Counted from the first letter of the stretch, positions 7,466 through 18,154 are shown. The stretch is DNA of 64,000 nucleotides from a bacterium (GCA_029564595.1 JAKQPS010000035.1:4870-68869), one strand, 5' to 3'. Numbers and translations: made by a program. Notes: generated by a model not told the origin, from the letters alone.

Positions 7466-8835
7466 GTCTTTGTCCCCCTTTTTGGTTTTGCGCCCCGGCA
7501 AATAGAGGAGCAATTGTCGGGAAGGATTTCCGGCTGCGCGCCGGGTTCGCGACCGACCCCGTGGTATTTCAGGCCCGCGCGCGCGACGAGTTCCGGGTTA
7601 TAGATATTGCGTCCGTCGAACACGTGAACGTCCGCCATGATTTCCTTTAGACGGCAGAAGTTCAGGTGTTTGAAGTGGTTCCATTCGGTAAGGGCCATGA
7701 GGGCGTGCGCGCCTGCGGCGGCGTCGTATGCGTCTTCGCAGTATTTGACGGAGGGGAAGAGAGGCTCGCACTTTCGCATCGCCATGGGGTCGTACGCGCG
7801 CACATTCGCGCCAAGCTCCAGCAGGCGGGATACGATAGCGAGCGCGCATGATTCGCGAAGGTCGTCCGTGCCGGGTTTGAAGGAGAGGCCGAGAACGGCG
7901 ACAGTTTTTCCTTTGAGGGAGTCGAGGGCGCGCTCGGCTTTATCAACAAGCCTGAGCGGCTGGGCGTCGTTCACTTTGATGGCGGCGTCGATGATGGTAA
8001 TCTCCGAGCCGAACTTGCGGGATACGTGGAGCAGGGATTCGGTGTCTTTGGGGAAACAGGAGCCGCCGTAGCCGATTCCGGCGCGAAGGAACTTGTTGCC
8101 GATGCGCTCGTCGAGGCCGACTCCACGGCTCACTTCCTCAATGTCCGCGCCCACCGCCTCGCACAGGTTGGCTATTGAGTTGATGAAGGATATCTTGGTG
8201 GCCAGAAAGGCGTTGGAGGCGTATTTTATCATTTCGGCGCTTCGCACGGACGTTATCACCATCGGCCTTTCGAGCGTGGCGTAAAGCTCTATGAGTTTCA
8301 TGGCCACCGACCTGTTTGGAGCGCCGATGACGATGCGGTCCGGGTAGAGCGCGTCGCGTATGGCGCTGCCTTCGGCAAGGAACTCCGGGTTAGAGACGAC
8401 TTCGACCTCGGCGTTTTCCGGCTTAACTTTGTCGATGATGTGTTTGACGAGGTCGCCGGTTCCGACGGGGACGGTGCTTTTGTTGACGACGATCATGCCG
8501 CAGGCGAGAGAGCGTCCGATTGCTTCGGCTGCGGCTTCGACTTGAGAGAGGTCGGTTCCGCCGTCCTTAGCGGGGGGAGTGCCGACCGCGATGAAAACTA
8601 TCTCGGACGCTCTGACCGCCTTGGCGGTGTCGGTTGTGAACGAGAGGCGTCCGTCCTCGATGTTGCGGGCGACCATCTCTTCAAGCCCCGGCTCGTAGAA
8701 AGGCATCCGGCCTTTTTTCAGGTTCCCGATTCTTTCCTTGTCGCTGTCGACGCATTTGACGATGTTGCCGAGTTCGGCGAAGACGGTTCCGGTGACGAGG
8801 CCGACGTAGCCGACGCCAATGACAGCAATGTTCAT
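7462..8835 (-). CDS. ugd: UDP-glucose 6-dehydrogenase
   Basis: The 457-residue enzyme oxidises UDP-glucose to UDP-glucuronate, a precursor of capsular and envelope polysaccharides. It has an N-terminal Rossmann motif (GVGYVGLVTG) and the catalytic cysteine in GIGYGGSCFPKD. The central dimerisation and C-terminal UDP-binding domains are also recognisable (VLGLSFKPGTDDLRES). The start is the ATG after AAAGGACC, at which the Rossmann strand begins in the normal position; upstream in-frame sequence to 8898 is unlike the family. The final ~20 residues (after DNCSS) extend into the glpX start region and are poorly conserved. Confidence 0.94.
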   Translation of the reverse strand: MNIAVIGVGYVGLVTGTVFAELGNIVKCVDSDKERIGNLKKGRMPFYEPGLEEMVARNIEDGRLSFTTDTAKAVRASEIVFIAVGTPPAKDGGTDLSQVEAAAEAIGRSLACGMIVVNKSTVPVGTGDLVKHIIDKVKPENAEVEVVSNPEFLAEGSAIRDALYPDRIVIGAPNRSVAMKLIELYATLERPMVITSVRSAEMIKYASNAFLATKISFINSIANLCEAVGADIEEVSRGVGLDERIGNKFLRAGIGYGGSCFPKDTESLLHVSRKFGSEITIIDAAIKVNDAQPLRLVDKAERALDSLKGKTVAVLGLSFKPGTDDLRESCALAIVSRLLELGANVRAYDPMAMRKCEPLFPSVKYCEDAYDAAAGAHALMALTEWNHFKHLNFCRLKEIMADVHVFDGRNIYNPELVARAGLKYHGVGREPGAQPEILPDNCSSICRGAKPKRGTKT

Positions 8836-8934
8836 TAGTTGCGGTCCTTTCTCGAGTCGCGCGGCGCTAGTGAAGACATCAAAGCGATTATAGCACAATG
8901 AAAAAACCGATTCAAACGCTGAGCCGACGCAGCG

Positions 8935-10389
8935 TCAGGCGTTCGGGATGTAAGCAAAATCGGCTTTTTTTACCGCCTTGACCTCGTCGAGCCTCGACAC
9001 CGGGGTTGTGGACGGAGCCGCGCGCAGGGCTTCCGGGTTCTCATCGGCTATCCGCGCCACCTCCAGCATGGCCTCGGCGAACGCGTCGAGCGTCTCTTTG
9101 GATTCCGTCTCCGTCGGCTCGATCATGATGGATTCTTTGACGATGAGCGGGAAGTAAACCGTCGGCGGGTGGAAGCCTCTGTCGATGAGGGCCTTGGCGA
9201 TGTCGAGCGCGCGGACTCCGTTCTTCATCTGTTTCGACGCCGACAGGACGAACTCGTGTTTGCAGGTTCTATCGTAGGGAAGCTCGTAGGCGTTTTTCAG
9301 CTTGCTCATAAGGTAGTTGGCGTTCAGCACCGCCGTTTCGCTCACGCGGACGAGGCCTTCGCGTCCGAGAGCAAGTATGTAGGCGTAGGCTTTAAGGATG
9401 ACGCCGAAGTTGCCGTAGAAGGGGGCGATGTAGCCGATGGACTGAGGGTGGTCGTAGTCGAGGGCGAAAGTGCCGTCGGAGCGTTTGACGACGCGGGAAA
9501 TCGGGAGGAATGGGATGAGTTTTTCGGAAACGCCGACGGGGCCTGCGCCCGGCCCGCCGCCGCCGTGCGGTGTGGCGAACGTCTTGTGAAGGTTGAGGTG
9601 GACGACGTCGAACCCCATGTCGCCGGGACGGCAGCGTCCGAGGATGGCGTTCAGGTTGGCTCCGTCGTAGTACATAAGGGCGTCTTTGGAGCGGGCAAGC
9701 TCGACTATGCGTTGCAAGTCCGCGTTGAACAGCCCGAGAGTGTTGGGCGATGTGAGCATTACCGCCGCCGTTTCATCGTCGAGAGTTTTTTCGAACTCTT
9801 CGAGGTCCATGACGCCGCGCGAGTTGGACTTGACGGTGACGACCGAGTATCCGGCGATGGCGGCGCTGGCGGGGTTGGTTCCGTGGGCGGAGTCCGGGAC
9901 GATTACCTTTGTTTTTTTCGAGCCGCGCGAGTTGTGGTAGGCGGCGATGAGCATGATGCCGGTCAGTTCGCCGTGCGCGCCGGCCATAGGCTGCATAGTG
10001 AATTCGGCCATGCCGGTGATCTCGCAGAGGAGGGCGGCGCAGTCGTGGAGTATCTGGAGCGCGCCCTGAGTGAGCATGCCGCCGAGCCTTAGCTGGGGCA
10101 GCAGCGGGTGCAGCGCCGCGAATCCCTCCATCTTCGCCGCCTGCTCGCACATCTTAGGGTTGTACTTCATGGTGCAAGAGCCGAGCGGGTAGAAGTTCGT
10201 GTCCACGCCGAAGTTGCGGCGGGACAGTTCGGTGAAATGCCTCACTACGTCCAGCTCGGAAACTTCGGGCAGTTCGGCGGGTTTTTTCCGCATAAGGGCG
10301 GAGGGAATTTCTATCTTCGCGAACACGTCGGATTCCGGGGGCCTGACGCCTTTGCGGCCGGGGGAGCTTTTCTCGTATATGAGTTTCAT
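8935..10389 (-). CDS. gcvPB: Glycine dehydrogenase (decarboxylating) subunit 2
   Basis: The 484-residue protein is the PLP-carrying half of the two-subunit P protein of the glycine cleavage system. The PLP lysine is in [18 protein letters not shown], and [11 protein letters not shown] near the N-terminus is typical of GcvPB. It decarboxylates glycine and passes the aminomethyl group to lipoyl-GcvH. Its start overlaps the gcvPA stop by four bases. GcvT and GcvH are not in the window. Confidence 0.95.
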   Translation of the reverse strand: MKLIYEKSSPGRKGVRPPESDVFAKIEIPSALMRKKPAELPEVSELDVVRHFTELSRRNFGVDTNFYPLGSCTMKYNPKMCEQAAKMEGFAALHPLLPQLRLGGMLTQGALQILHDCAALLCEITGMAEFTMQPMAGAHGELTGIMLIAAYHNSRGSKKTKVIVPDSAHGTNPASAAIAGYSVVTVKSNSRGVMDLEEFEKTLDDETAAVMLTSPNTLGLFNADLQRIVELARSKDALMYYDGANLNAILGRCRPGDMGFDVVHLNLHKTFATPHGGGGPGAGPVGVSEKLIPFLPISRVVKRSDGTFALDYDHPQSIGYIAPFYGNFGVILKAYAYILALGREGLVRVSETAVLNANYLMSKLKNAYELPYDRTCKHEFVLSASKQMKNGVRALDIAKALIDRGFHPPTVYFPLIVKESIMIEPTETESKETLDAFAEAMLEVARIADENPEALRAAPSTTPVSRLDEVKAVKKADFAYIPNA

Positions 10390-11720
10390 GACAGGACCTC
10401 CTCGAGCGCCTCGGCGAGGCGTCCGATTTCTTCTTTGGTTCTCTTTTCAGTCACGGCGACCAGCATGGAGCGCTCCATGCCCTCGTAATATCTGCCGAGA
10501 GGGAACCCGGCGGCGAACCCTTTTTCGATTAGGTCGCCGATGACTGTTCCGGCGTCGCGGGGCAGTTCGACGGCGAACTCGTTGAATGTGGGAGCCGGGT
10601 ATTTGATGTTGACTCCGGGAATCTGCGAGAGTCTCTTGCGGGTGTACGCGGCTTTCTCGGCGCATACGCGGGCTACCTGCTGAAGGCCGCCTTTTCCGAG
10701 CAGGCACATGTAGACGAGGGCGGACAGGGCGCAGAGGGCTTCGTTGGAGCAGATGTTGCTTGTCGCCTTCTCGCGGCGTATGTGCTGCTCGCGCGTCTGA
10801 AGCGTGAGGACGAATCCGCGCCTGCCTTGCGAATCCTCGGTGGCTCCGACAATTCTGCCGGGCATGCGGCGGGCGTTGTCCGCGCGAGCGGCCATGAAGC
10901 CGAGGTACGGCCCGCCGAACGACAGAGGCAGGCCGAGGCTCTGCCCTTCCCCCGTCACAATGTCGGCCCCCATAGCTCCGGGCGGCTTGATCAGTCCGAG
11001 CGAAAGCGGATAGACCGAGCAAATAACCATTGCTCCTGCTTCTTTGGCCATTTTGGAGACATCCGAGAAATCGTCCACGCAGCCGAAGAAGTTAGGGTTC
11101 TGGACTATGACGGCGGCGATGTCCGAGCCGAGGGCGTCTTTGATTTTTTTGCGGTCCGTCACTCCGCCTGAAATGGGTATCTGCTCGAACTGGAGACCGA
11201 GGTTGGATGTGTAGCTTTCGAGCATGACGCGGTAGATGGGGCTGACGCCCTGATCGACGATGATTTTTTTTCTGCCGGTGGCGCGGACGGCCATCATGGA
11301 GGCTTCGTAGAGGGCGGTTCCGCCGTCGTACAGGGAGGCGTTGGAGACGTCCATCTCGACCAGCCTGCATATCGCCGTCTGGTACTCGTATATCGCCTGA
11401 AGCGTTCCCTGCGATGTTTCGGGCTGGTAGGGGGTGTAGGCGGTGTAGAACTCGCTGCGGGATACTATGGGGTCGACGGCGGCGGGGATGAAGTGGTCGT
11501 AGAATCCGCCTCCTACGAAGTTGACGAGCTGGGTGGCGTTCTTCGCGGCAAGCCCGCGCAGCGTTCTGAGAACCTCGTGCTCAGGTTTGCCTTTCGGCAA
11601 ATCAAAGGAGCGGGGCGACAGCGACGCGGGGATGTCGGCGAAAAGGTCGTCCAGAGACGAAGCTCCGACCGCTTCGAGCATCTCGTTCAGTTCTTCTTCG
11701 GTGTGGGGTATATATGGCAT
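10386..11720 (-). CDS. gcvPA: Glycine dehydrogenase (decarboxylating) subunit 1
   Basis: The 444-residue protein is the partner of GcvPB in the heterotetrameric P protein. Recognisable family sequence includes [35 protein letters not shown] and the C-terminal Gly-rich [10 protein letters not shown]. It has the fold of the PLP enzyme but no PLP lysine, as expected for this subunit. A strong AAGGAGGCGAG precedes the ATG, 22 bases after the GNAT gene. The overlap with gcvPB supports equimolar expression. Confidence 0.95.
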   Translation of the reverse strand: MPYIPHTEEELNEMLEAVGASSLDDLFADIPASLSPRSFDLPKGKPEHEVLRTLRGLAAKNATQLVNFVGGGFYDHFIPAAVDPIVSRSEFYTAYTPYQPETSQGTLQAIYEYQTAICRLVEMDVSNASLYDGGTALYEASMMAVRATGRKKIIVDQGVSPIYRVMLESYTSNLGLQFEQIPISGGVTDRKKIKDALGSDIAAVIVQNPNFFGCVDDFSDVSKMAKEAGAMVICSVYPLSLGLIKPPGAMGADIVTGEGQSLGLPLSFGGPYLGFMAARADNARRMPGRIVGATEDSQGRRGFVLTLQTREQHIRREKATSNICSNEALCALSALVYMCLLGKGGLQQVARVCAEKAAYTRKRLSQIPGVNIKYPAPTFNEFAVELPRDAGTVIGDLIEKGFAAGFPLGRYYEGMERSMLVAVTEKRTKEEIGRLAEALEEVLS

Positions 11721-11742
11721 TTCTCGCCTCCTTAAATGGCGT

Positions 11743-12402
11743 TCACAGCAGTTTGACGCAGACTATTCCGTAAAGGTCTTGCGGATGCAGCGGGGCGAAG
11801 ACGGTCTCGGACATCCTCAGGCGCGAGTACACGGAGAACCCAAGCTTTGCGTAGAAGGGGAGAGCCGAGCGGTGCGCGCTGGAAGTGCCCAAGTGAACTC
11901 CCTTAACGCCCAGTCCGCGCAGATAGTCCATGTACTCCAGCATTATTTTCGAGCCTAGCCCGGCGCGGCGGTATTGCGGCAGAAAGTCGATGTGCAGATG
12001 CGCCGGATAGACGTCTGTCGGGGTAGCTATGTGTTCTCCGCGAATCATCGCAGAGAGGCTTCGCCTGATGTAAAGGAGGTCTTTCGGCGTCAGCTTGTAT
12101 CTTCCGGATATTATGCCGCGCAGCAGGGCCGGGTAGATTTCTCTTTTTGTCACACTGTCGCACGCCGCGGTGTCCGGGCATCCGAGCAGGTATCCGGCAA
12201 TCTCGCCGTCGGCCATCGCGAGGAAATTGTGGGAGGCGTCGTAGTCCGTGTAATAGAGGGTGAGCATGTCGGCGAAGAGGTCGAAGTTGTCGAAGTACGG
12301 GGCGACCGTTTCGCCGCCGAAGCCGGTGTCGTACACTATACGGCGCACGGCCTCGCGGTGCGCGGGATTGGAAGGGTCGTATCTGACGATTTCTTTTTTC
12401 AT
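11743..12402 (-). CDS. GNAT-family N-acetyltransferase
   Basis: The 219-residue protein carries the acetyl-CoA motif of GNAT enzymes at FLPQYRRAGLGSKIMLEYMD and the following GVKGVHLGTSSAHRSALPFYAKLGF, typical of beta4-alpha3 to alpha4. The acceptor substrate is unknown. It lies between an HNH protein and gcvPA with short gaps, so it is probably co-transcribed; no functional link with glycine cleavage is evident. Confidence 0.8.
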   Translation of the reverse strand: MKKEIVRYDPSNPAHREAVRRIVYDTGFGGETVAPYFDNFDLFADMLTLYYTDYDASHNFLAMADGEIAGYLLGCPDTAACDSVTKREIYPALLRGIISGRYKLTPKDLLYIRRSLSAMIRGEHIATPTDVYPAHLHIDFLPQYRRAGLGSKIMLEYMDYLRGLGVKGVHLGTSSAHRSALPFYAKLGFSVYSRLRMSETVFAPLHPQDLYGIVCVKLL

Positions 12403-12444
12403 GTCATGGATGTCGCGGCGTTGGACGAGGGCGCTGCGGGTTCC

Positions 12445-12960
12445 TTAGTTGATTTCTCCTGACAGCGGGACCGCGTACGGCACGTATTTCTCCCAGTCTT
12501 CCCTGAAGCAGGCCTGAAGGGTGGGGGTGAACTGGGGCGCGCGCGGCGTCTTGCGGAGCTTCATCCCCGCCGCTTCCGGAGTGCGGTTCCCCTTTTTCAC
12601 GTTGCAGTGCTTGCACGCCGTAACGAGGTTCTCCCAGCAGGTTTCCCCGCCGAGCGAGCGCGGCATGATGTGGTCGAGAGTAAGCTCCGCGGCCTTGCGG
12701 GTCTTGCCGCAGTATTGGCACGTGTGGTGGTCGCGCATGAAGACGTTCCCTCTTGAGAACGGCACTTGCATGCGCGGCTTCTTCACGTAGTAGTTCATCT
12801 TGATGACCGACGGCATGTCGAATTCCTGAAACTGAGAGCGGGCGGAGCGGTCGCGTTGTTCCAGCATCTCCGCTTTGCCGGAGAAGACGAGACATATCGC
12901 GCGTTGCCAGCGTGTGATGTTGAGCACCTCGTAGCTTGCGTTGAGAACCAGCACGTCCAT
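12445..12960 (-). CDS. HNH endonuclease-domain protein
   Basis: The 171-residue protein contains an HNH domain with a zinc-binding Cys pair (CQYCG), the LTLDHIMPRSLGG motif and a second Cys pair (CKHC). It begins with VLVLNASYEVLN, characteristic of a widespread chromosomal HNH family (McrA-like) of unknown physiological role. No methyltransferase or intron is adjacent, so a restriction or homing role is not supported. It is 42 bases upstream of the GNAT gene on the same strand. Confidence 0.85.
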   Translation of the reverse strand: MDVLVLNASYEVLNITRWQRAICLVFSGKAEMLEQRDRSARSQFQEFDMPSVIKMNYYVKKPRMQVPFSRGNVFMRDHHTCQYCGKTRKAAELTLDHIMPRSLGGETCWENLVTACKHCNVKKGNRTPEAAGMKLRKTPRAPQFTPTLQACFREDWEKYVPYAVPLSGEIN

Positions 12961-13088
12961 GATGATATCAACGCTCCTTGTGAGCCGCGGAGGGCGCGCC
13001 CCCGCGTTAATGCCCGGCCCGGAAAGTCAAATCCGGGGAAGAGGCGGCGCGGCCGTCCCGCCGCGCCGCCGCCTGTTGTCAAGCGTCT

Positions 13089-14381
13089 TTACATCCTGCC
13101 GCTGAAATACGCGTCGTACGCTCCCATGTCAAAATGCCCGTGCCCGCTCAGTCCGAACAGGATGGTTTTGCTCTCTCCGCTTTCCTTGCACTTCAACGCC
13201 TCGGCGACCGCGCCGTGTATCGCGTGCGCGGATTCCGGAGCCGGGATATGTCCTTCAGTCCTCGCGAACAGCACGGCGGACTCGAAGATCTGTTTCTGTT
13301 CGACGGATATGGCTTCCATGATGCCGTCGTGAATGAGGTTGGAGACGATGGGCGCTCCGCCGTGATACCTGAGGCCGCCCGCGTGTATCGGAGCCGGCAT
13401 GAAGTCGTGCCCCAGCGTGTACATCATCATCAGCGGCGTCATCCCAGCCACGTCTCCCACATCGTACTCGTATTTCCCTTCGGTGAGCGACGGGCATGAC
13501 TTCGGTTCGACCGCCACGAAGCGGATGTTTTTCCCGCCCAGTTTGTCCGGCAGGAAGGGCAGGGTAAGCCCGGCGTAGTTGCTTCCGCCGCCATGACACC
13601 CCACCACCACGTCCGGGTATTCGCCCACAGCCGCCATCTGTTTTATGCACTCTTGCCCGATGACTGACTGGTGTAGCAGCACGTGGTTGAGCACGCTGCC
13701 AAGCGCGTATTTCGTGTCTTCGCGCCCCGCAGCGTCTTCCACCGCCTCGCTGATGGCCAGACCGAGGCTGCCGGAGCATTCGGGGTCTTTTTCGAGCGCC
13801 GCGCGCCCTGCCGCGGTAAGGTTGCTCGGACTGGGAACCACATTGGCTCCCCACGTGTTTATCAACGACTTGCGGTACGGCTTCTGGTCGAAGCTGATCC
13901 GCACCATGTACACCATGCACTCGATCCCGAACAGGCTGCATGCGAAGCTCAACGCGCTTCCCCACTGCCCGGCTCCGGTCTCGGTGGCTATCCTTTTGAC
14001 GTTTTCTTTTTTGTTGTAGTACGCCTGAGCGACAGCCGTGTTCGGCTTGTGGCTTCCGGCGGGGCTTGTGCCTTCGTATTTGTAGAAAATCTTCGCGGGC
14101 GTTCCGAGCGCCTTCTCAAGCCCGACCGCGCGGAACATCGGGGTCGGTCTCCACAGCGCCAGTATGTCCAGCACTTCCTCCGGTATGTCGATCCAGCGTT
14201 GAGAGCTTACTTCCTGCTCGATAAGGCCCATCGGAAACAGCGGCGTCAGAGCTTCCGGCCCTATCGGCTCTCTTGTTCCCGGATGCAGCGGCGGGTCCAG
14301 CGGTCTAGGAAGGTCGGGCAGCGCGTTGTACCATTTCCTCGGGATCTCGTTCTGGCTAAGCGTGATCATTCTCGATTGCAT
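13089..14381 (-). CDS. trpB2: Tryptophan synthase beta chain, TrpB2 type
   Basis: The 430-residue PLP enzyme belongs to the TrpB2 branch of tryptophan synthase beta subunits. The PLP lysine is in [17 protein letters not shown] and the glycine-rich phosphate loop is [14 protein letters not shown]. The N-terminal extension with [12 protein letters not shown] is typical of TrpB2. It condenses indole with serine; TrpB2 often works without a tight TrpA partner and no trpA or other trp genes are near. An AGGAG precedes the ATG. It starts a run of minus-strand genes ending at 3204. Confidence 0.93.
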   Translation of the reverse strand: MQSRMITLSQNEIPRKWYNALPDLPRPLDPPLHPGTREPIGPEALTPLFPMGLIEQEVSSQRWIDIPEEVLDILALWRPTPMFRAVGLEKALGTPAKIFYKYEGTSPAGSHKPNTAVAQAYYNKKENVKRIATETGAGQWGSALSFACSLFGIECMVYMVRISFDQKPYRKSLINTWGANVVPSPSNLTAAGRAALEKDPECSGSLGLAISEAVEDAAGREDTKYALGSVLNHVLLHQSVIGQECIKQMAAVGEYPDVVVGCHGGGSNYAGLTLPFLPDKLGGKNIRFVAVEPKSCPSLTEGKYEYDVGDVAGMTPLMMMYTLGHDFMPAPIHAGGLRYHGGAPIVSNLIHDGIMEAISVEQKQIFESAVLFARTEGHIPAPESAHAIHGAVAEALKCKESGESKTILFGLSGHGHFDMGAYDAYFSGRM

Positions 14382-14476
14382 TCATTTCTCCTTTTAATCC
14401 GGCCTCGAAGGCTTTCATTTTTGCGGCGCGCGTCCAGCGCGCCCTTCGCTTTATTTTATCGGGGCGGCTCCGGCCT

Positions 14477-14716
14477 TCAGCCGGTCTCGCCTCCGTCGTT
14501 TCCCAAACCCCCGGCCCCGAATCCCGGAAATCTCTTTTTCAACGTCTCCGCCCTGACATCCACTTCCTCTTCCGTCAGCCTGCCGCTTTCGAATATCTCG
14601 TTCAATATCCCCCGCTCGAAAAGCAGGGTCACGATGGACACGGAGCGAACTAGGTAGTCGCCGCCTCCGCTTCCCTCGATAATTCTTTCAGTGTCCGTCA
14701 TTTGTCCGTCCGTCAT
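14477..14716 (-). CDS. Small hypothetical protein, coupled to the acidic membrane protein
   Basis: The 79-residue product is not recognised. It begins at an ATG overlapping the stop of the upstream 706-residue gene (ATGA). It contains a helical segment with DYLVRSVSIVTLLFERGI and EIFESGRLTEEEVDVRAE, then a Gly-rich tail (FGAGGLGNDGGETG). No signal peptide or membrane helix was seen. Translational coupling suggests a partner of the upstream protein. A second ATG five codons in is possible. Confidence 0.55.
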   Translation of the reverse strand: MTDGQMTDTERIIEGSGGGDYLVRSVSIVTLLFERGILNEIFESGRLTEEEVDVRAETLKKRFPGFGAGGLGNDGGETG

Positions 14717-16833
14717 TTGCTTGAAGTTTTAACCGCTGCTGCGCCCGCTTCGAGGGCGTCAAGTCTGTCGAGCATCGAAAGCGCTCTAGGCTCCGCCACT
14801 CGGCCTTCCGACAGAATCTGTCTAGCGCGCGATGTCATTTCTTCGAATTCTTCTCCGCCGCCAGATGCGCTCTGTTCAGCTTTCATAATCAGCGCGCTGA
14901 CGAATTCTTCGTCCAGAGCGGACGTTTTGATGTCTTCCCGCCTTATTATTCGTATCATCATAAGGGCGTCGTCCGGCCTATTCTTTTCATTCCTCAGCTT
15001 GAAGCTCCAAGCCACAGGCAGATATGCGGAAATTTTATTTTTGTCAGAGCCAGTGTCGGGAAGCGCCGACCTGTATTGCAGAAAGCTCGCGAGCGCGTCA
15101 TCCATCTTCAACGGCTCTGACATAGCGGCTTTCTCTCCGCTTTTGTACAGGCTGTCAAGCCCGCCCAGATACACATCAGTGTATATCCTGTAACCCAAGT
15201 CCGCGAATCCCGCCAACAGCATTAGGACAACGAAAATTGAGCTGAATATTCCGGACACGTTGACCGTCGTCCGCTCGATGATGGTGTGCTTGTGCGCCGG
15301 GCCGTACTGTTTTTTAATCTCATCTTTCGAAAGAAGGGCCTCGTCTTCTTCGTCCTTTTCGTCGGTGTTTGCGATGACGGGCGCGGGGGGCGTCGAAAAA
15401 GCCGCCGAAACCTCGGCCGCAGGCTCTTCTTGCGCTGCCTCCGCGACAGACTTAGCCTCCGCGGCCGGCTCCTCCGTCTCGATTTCCTCGGTCTGCTCCT
15501 CGACATCTTTCAACTCTTCGCCGGAGCTTTTCTTTTTCTTTCCGATGCTGAACAACTTTAGTTTTTTCATCTTTTTCGGATCGCCCGCTTCCTCGTCGGT
15601 TTTTTCAGGAGGCTCTTCCGTGGCGTTCGCGGGTCCTTCGTCGCTCATTTCGAGCAGTTCAGCCTCCTGAGGCTCGCTTTTTTTTATTTTTTTCGGTTTC
15701 TTCAAAATCGTCAGTTTCGAGAAGAAACCAGCTTTCTTCTTCACCGTAGCGGGTTCGCCGTCCGCCGCTGTTTCGTCCGCGTCCTCTTCGGCAGCCTCCG
15801 GCGTTGATTCTTTAGTTGTTTCTTCTGTATGGTCCGCCGCGGCCGCCACCGCCTCGAGCGCCTTTTTCACCTTCTCTTCATCCGGCGCGGGAGCCGGCTC
15901 AGTCTCGGCGGCGGGAGCCGTTTCCGGAATCCGAGCGCTGTGTAGCTCTTCGTCAACCAACTCAATGTCTTCAGGCGGCGGAGCGTCCGTCAGCGTTCCG
16001 GCCAGTATGTCTTCCAGCGATTTCTCTTCCTCCGCGCTTATGGGAGCCGCGTCCGACTCTGCGGTTTCTTCAGCGGCGGCGGGCGCTTCATGCTCCGTCT
16101 CTATGTCCATTTCGATGCTGTCGAATTCGCCTTTTTCCGTTTGCCCGCCGCTCCCGGCGTCCATTTCTTCGAACGCTTCGATGGCCGCGAGAGCTTCGTC
16201 TATCTCAGGTGGATTCTTCTCTTGCGGCTCCGGAGCGTTTGCTTCGCTGGCGGCTTCAACTTCCTCCGCCCGAACGTCCGTCAGCCCCGAAAGAATGATG
16301 TCTTCAGCGGAAAGCTCGGCAGCCGCGCCAAGATCGTCTGTTGCGGGAGCGTCCAATACGTCCGTCCCGACCGCATCTTGCGCGCCGGATTTCGAATCGT
16401 CGTCCCATACCCGCTCGAACTCTTCCTCGTCCAGCTTGCTTGCGGTGTAGTCCAGATCAACCGACGCGTCGGTCGAGAAATCGTTCTGCGAGCCGGATGG
16501 TCGCTCAGGGTCGCTTTTCCTTTTTAGCGCGTTCCGCTCCACAAGATCGCGCAGCGTGAGTATGCCAGCAGCGCCGAGCTTCGGCCCGCTCTTTATGGAC
16601 CTCACCAACTCCAACCTGTCGGAAATGTTGGTAAAAAGCGTGTCTATGGAATCAAGCATGGACGCGTCAAGCTCCTGATCATCGTCCATAAAAACTTCTC
16701 TCGGATATCGCGATAGAGCGGCCTTCAGCAACTCTTCGGCCTCGTCGAGCCGACCCTTGTCCATCAGCCCGGCGGCGCGGTTATATGCCATTAAGCTGTC
16801 TTCATATCTCTGTAATATTTCGTCGAATTTCAT
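14713..16833 (-). CDS. Acidic membrane-anchored protein with TPR-like N-terminus
   Basis: No family is recognised for this 706-residue protein. Residues 1-60 form a TPR-like helical pair (AYNRAAGLMDKGRLDEAEELL). Residues about 110-520 are low-complexity, very rich in Glu, Ala, Asp and Pro, broken by basic patches (KKPKKIKKSE, KKMKKLKLFSIGKKKK). One membrane helix is predicted at about 525-550 (IFSSIFVVLMLLAGFADLG), followed by an ordered ~150-residue C-terminal region. The long disordered region suggests a scaffold or spacer on one side of the membrane. It is followed by an overlapping 79-residue gene. Function cannot be stated. Confidence 0.8.
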   Translation of the reverse strand: MKFDEILQRYEDSLMAYNRAAGLMDKGRLDEAEELLKAALSRYPREVFMDDDQELDASMLDSIDTLFTNISDRLELVRSIKSGPKLGAAGILTLRDLVERNALKRKSDPERPSGSQNDFSTDASVDLDYTASKLDEEEFERVWDDDSKSGAQDAVGTDVLDAPATDDLGAAAELSAEDIILSGLTDVRAEEVEAASEANAPEPQEKNPPEIDEALAAIEAFEEMDAGSGGQTEKGEFDSIEMDIETEHEAPAAAEETAESDAAPISAEEEKSLEDILAGTLTDAPPPEDIELVDEELHSARIPETAPAAETEPAPAPDEEKVKKALEAVAAAADHTEETTKESTPEAAEEDADETAADGEPATVKKKAGFFSKLTILKKPKKIKKSEPQEAELLEMSDEGPANATEEPPEKTDEEAGDPKKMKKLKLFSIGKKKKSSGEELKDVEEQTEEIETEEPAAEAKSVAEAAQEEPAAEVSAAFSTPPAPVIANTDEKDEEDEALLSKDEIKKQYGPAHKHTIIERTTVNVSGIFSSIFVVLMLLAGFADLGYRIYTDVYLGGLDSLYKSGEKAAMSEPLKMDDALASFLQYRSALPDTGSDKNKISAYLPVAWSFKLRNEKNRPDDALMMIRIIRREDIKTSALDEEFVSALIMKAEQSASGGGEEFEEMTSRARQILSEGRVAEPRALSMLDRLDALEAGAAAVKTSSK

Positions 16834-16923
16834 TTCGCCGCAATCCCGCTCGGATGTCTCCCGATAGGCTTTTTGAGAAGTGGCGGCGCCGCCGCCGCTT
16901 CTCTCCTGCCCGCCATTTCAGTA

Positions 16924-16952
16924 ATTATACATAATTTATTTGCATTGCAAAC
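16924..16952 (-). promoter_or_regulatory. Candidate promoter with palindromes
   Basis: On the minus strand a perfect TATAAT lies at 16929-16924 with a weak -35 (TTTGCA) sixteen bases upstream, about 90 bases before the 706-residue gene. The -35 region includes the palindrome TTTGCAATGCAAA, a possible operator. This is visual matching only. Confidence 0.35.
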
Positions 16953-17110
16953 AATATATTGTATAGATTTCTCAATCTCCTTATGTAAAATCGTCGAAAA
17001 GCAGTTTGTTTTCCTCAAAAACAGCGAAAAACCTCCCGGATTTTCTTGAGAAAATCCGGCATCTAAAAACGTTTCACTAGGTTATTCTGTCGAATTATAT
17101 AGAGCAAGCG

Positions 17111-18154
17111 CTATCTGACGCGGCCGACAACCAGCAATGCGCGGCCTGCGGACATCCGGGGCGGGATTTTCCACAGCGCGCGCTCTACGATCTTCGCGCG
17201 GCGCGCGAACGCCGGGTCGCTCCAATGCTCGTCTCCGATGACCCGGCCGAGCGGGCCGTCCGCCACGTGGTGGCAGCACACTATTTTCGCGTCCCGCAAC
17301 CCGGCTTCCCGCGACATCCGCTCCAGCCGCCCTGCGGACAAATATTTCACATGAAGTTCGCCTTCTACGGTGATTTCTCTCCGGACGGCTGCGCTCATCG
17401 CGCTTCCAAGCCCCGCAGCGCGCGCGTCCGCCGTCAGCGCTCCCGCCATGCTCTCCACCGAAAACGCCACCCAGCCGCCCCGCCGCACAGTCCCGGCGAT
17501 TCCCGCCAGCGCCGCTTCAGGGTCGTTCAGATAGCAAAGCGTCTCAAGGGCCAGAGCGGCGTCCATGGCGCGTGGCGCAACCGCGCCCGACAGGTCCTCC
17601 GCATCCGCCCATGCGAGGTCGTAAGACCCCGCGCCGACCCTCGCAAGCCTGCCCCACGCCGCCGTCAACGCCCTCGGCGACGCGTCCACCAGCGTCACAT
17701 CGCAACCCCGTCCCGCCAGCCTTGCCGCCGCTCTCCCGACCCCGCCTCCGGCGTCCAGAACCTTCGACCCGCGCCCCAACTTATCGAATTCGTCGAACAG
17801 CAACTCTTCGTACACGTCCATCTGATATCTCTTCTTGTGGAACACCGGGGATTCTTCGTCAAGGAAATCGTTGTACTCCGAAAAATCGGACCATTCTCGC
17901 TCGTAAGCCAGAACGTTCCACAAGGAGGGTTTCCGGCGGCACAGCCGCTCCGCGTTTGGGCCGCCCGCCGCGGCAATCTTTAATTCCTCGGACATAGCTG
18001 GCCATTCAACTGAAAACTCGCCGCGCGCCGCCGCCGCGCCTAGAACATCAAGCGGTCTCGGCATACCCTCGGAAGCAAGCGCGTCCGCTGCGCTCGCCAC
18101 TGTCCGGGTCTCGCCACTGGCATTGTCTCTCAACACTGCATCGCGCATCAGCAT
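17111..18154 (-). CDS. Class I SAM-dependent methyltransferase
   Basis: The 347-residue protein has a Rossmann methyltransferase domain at about residues 130-280. The SAM motif is KVLDAGGGVGRAAARLAG, followed by the acidic VTLVDASP and AWADAEDL. An N-terminal ~120-residue region (with SLWNVLAYEREWSDFSEY) is unlike common methyltransferases. The acceptor is unknown. The start has no strong ribosome site; ATG at 18148 is an alternative. It stands alone between the dnaJ/dnaK pair and the acidic protein. Confidence 0.82.
   Translation of the reverse strand: MLMRDAVLRDNASGETRTVASAADALASEGMPRPLDVLGAAAARGEFSVEWPAMSEELKIAAAGGPNAERLCRRKPSLWNVLAYEREWSDFSEYNDFLDEESPVFHKKRYQMDVYEELLFDEFDKLGRGSKVLDAGGGVGRAAARLAGRGCDVTLVDASPRALTAAWGRLARVGAGSYDLAWADAEDLSGAVAPRAMDAALALETLCYLNDPEAALAGIAGTVRRGGWVAFSVESMAGALTADARAAGLGSAMSAAVRREITVEGELHVKYLSAGRLERMSREAGLRDAKIVCCHHVADGPLGRVIGDEHWSDPAFARRAKIVERALWKIPPRMSAGRALLVVGRVR

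Noticed and set aside
12445-12960. HNH gene as part of a group I/II intron or restriction system
   Set aside because: No intron structure, methylase or specificity gene is adjacent; it matches a common chromosomal HNH family.
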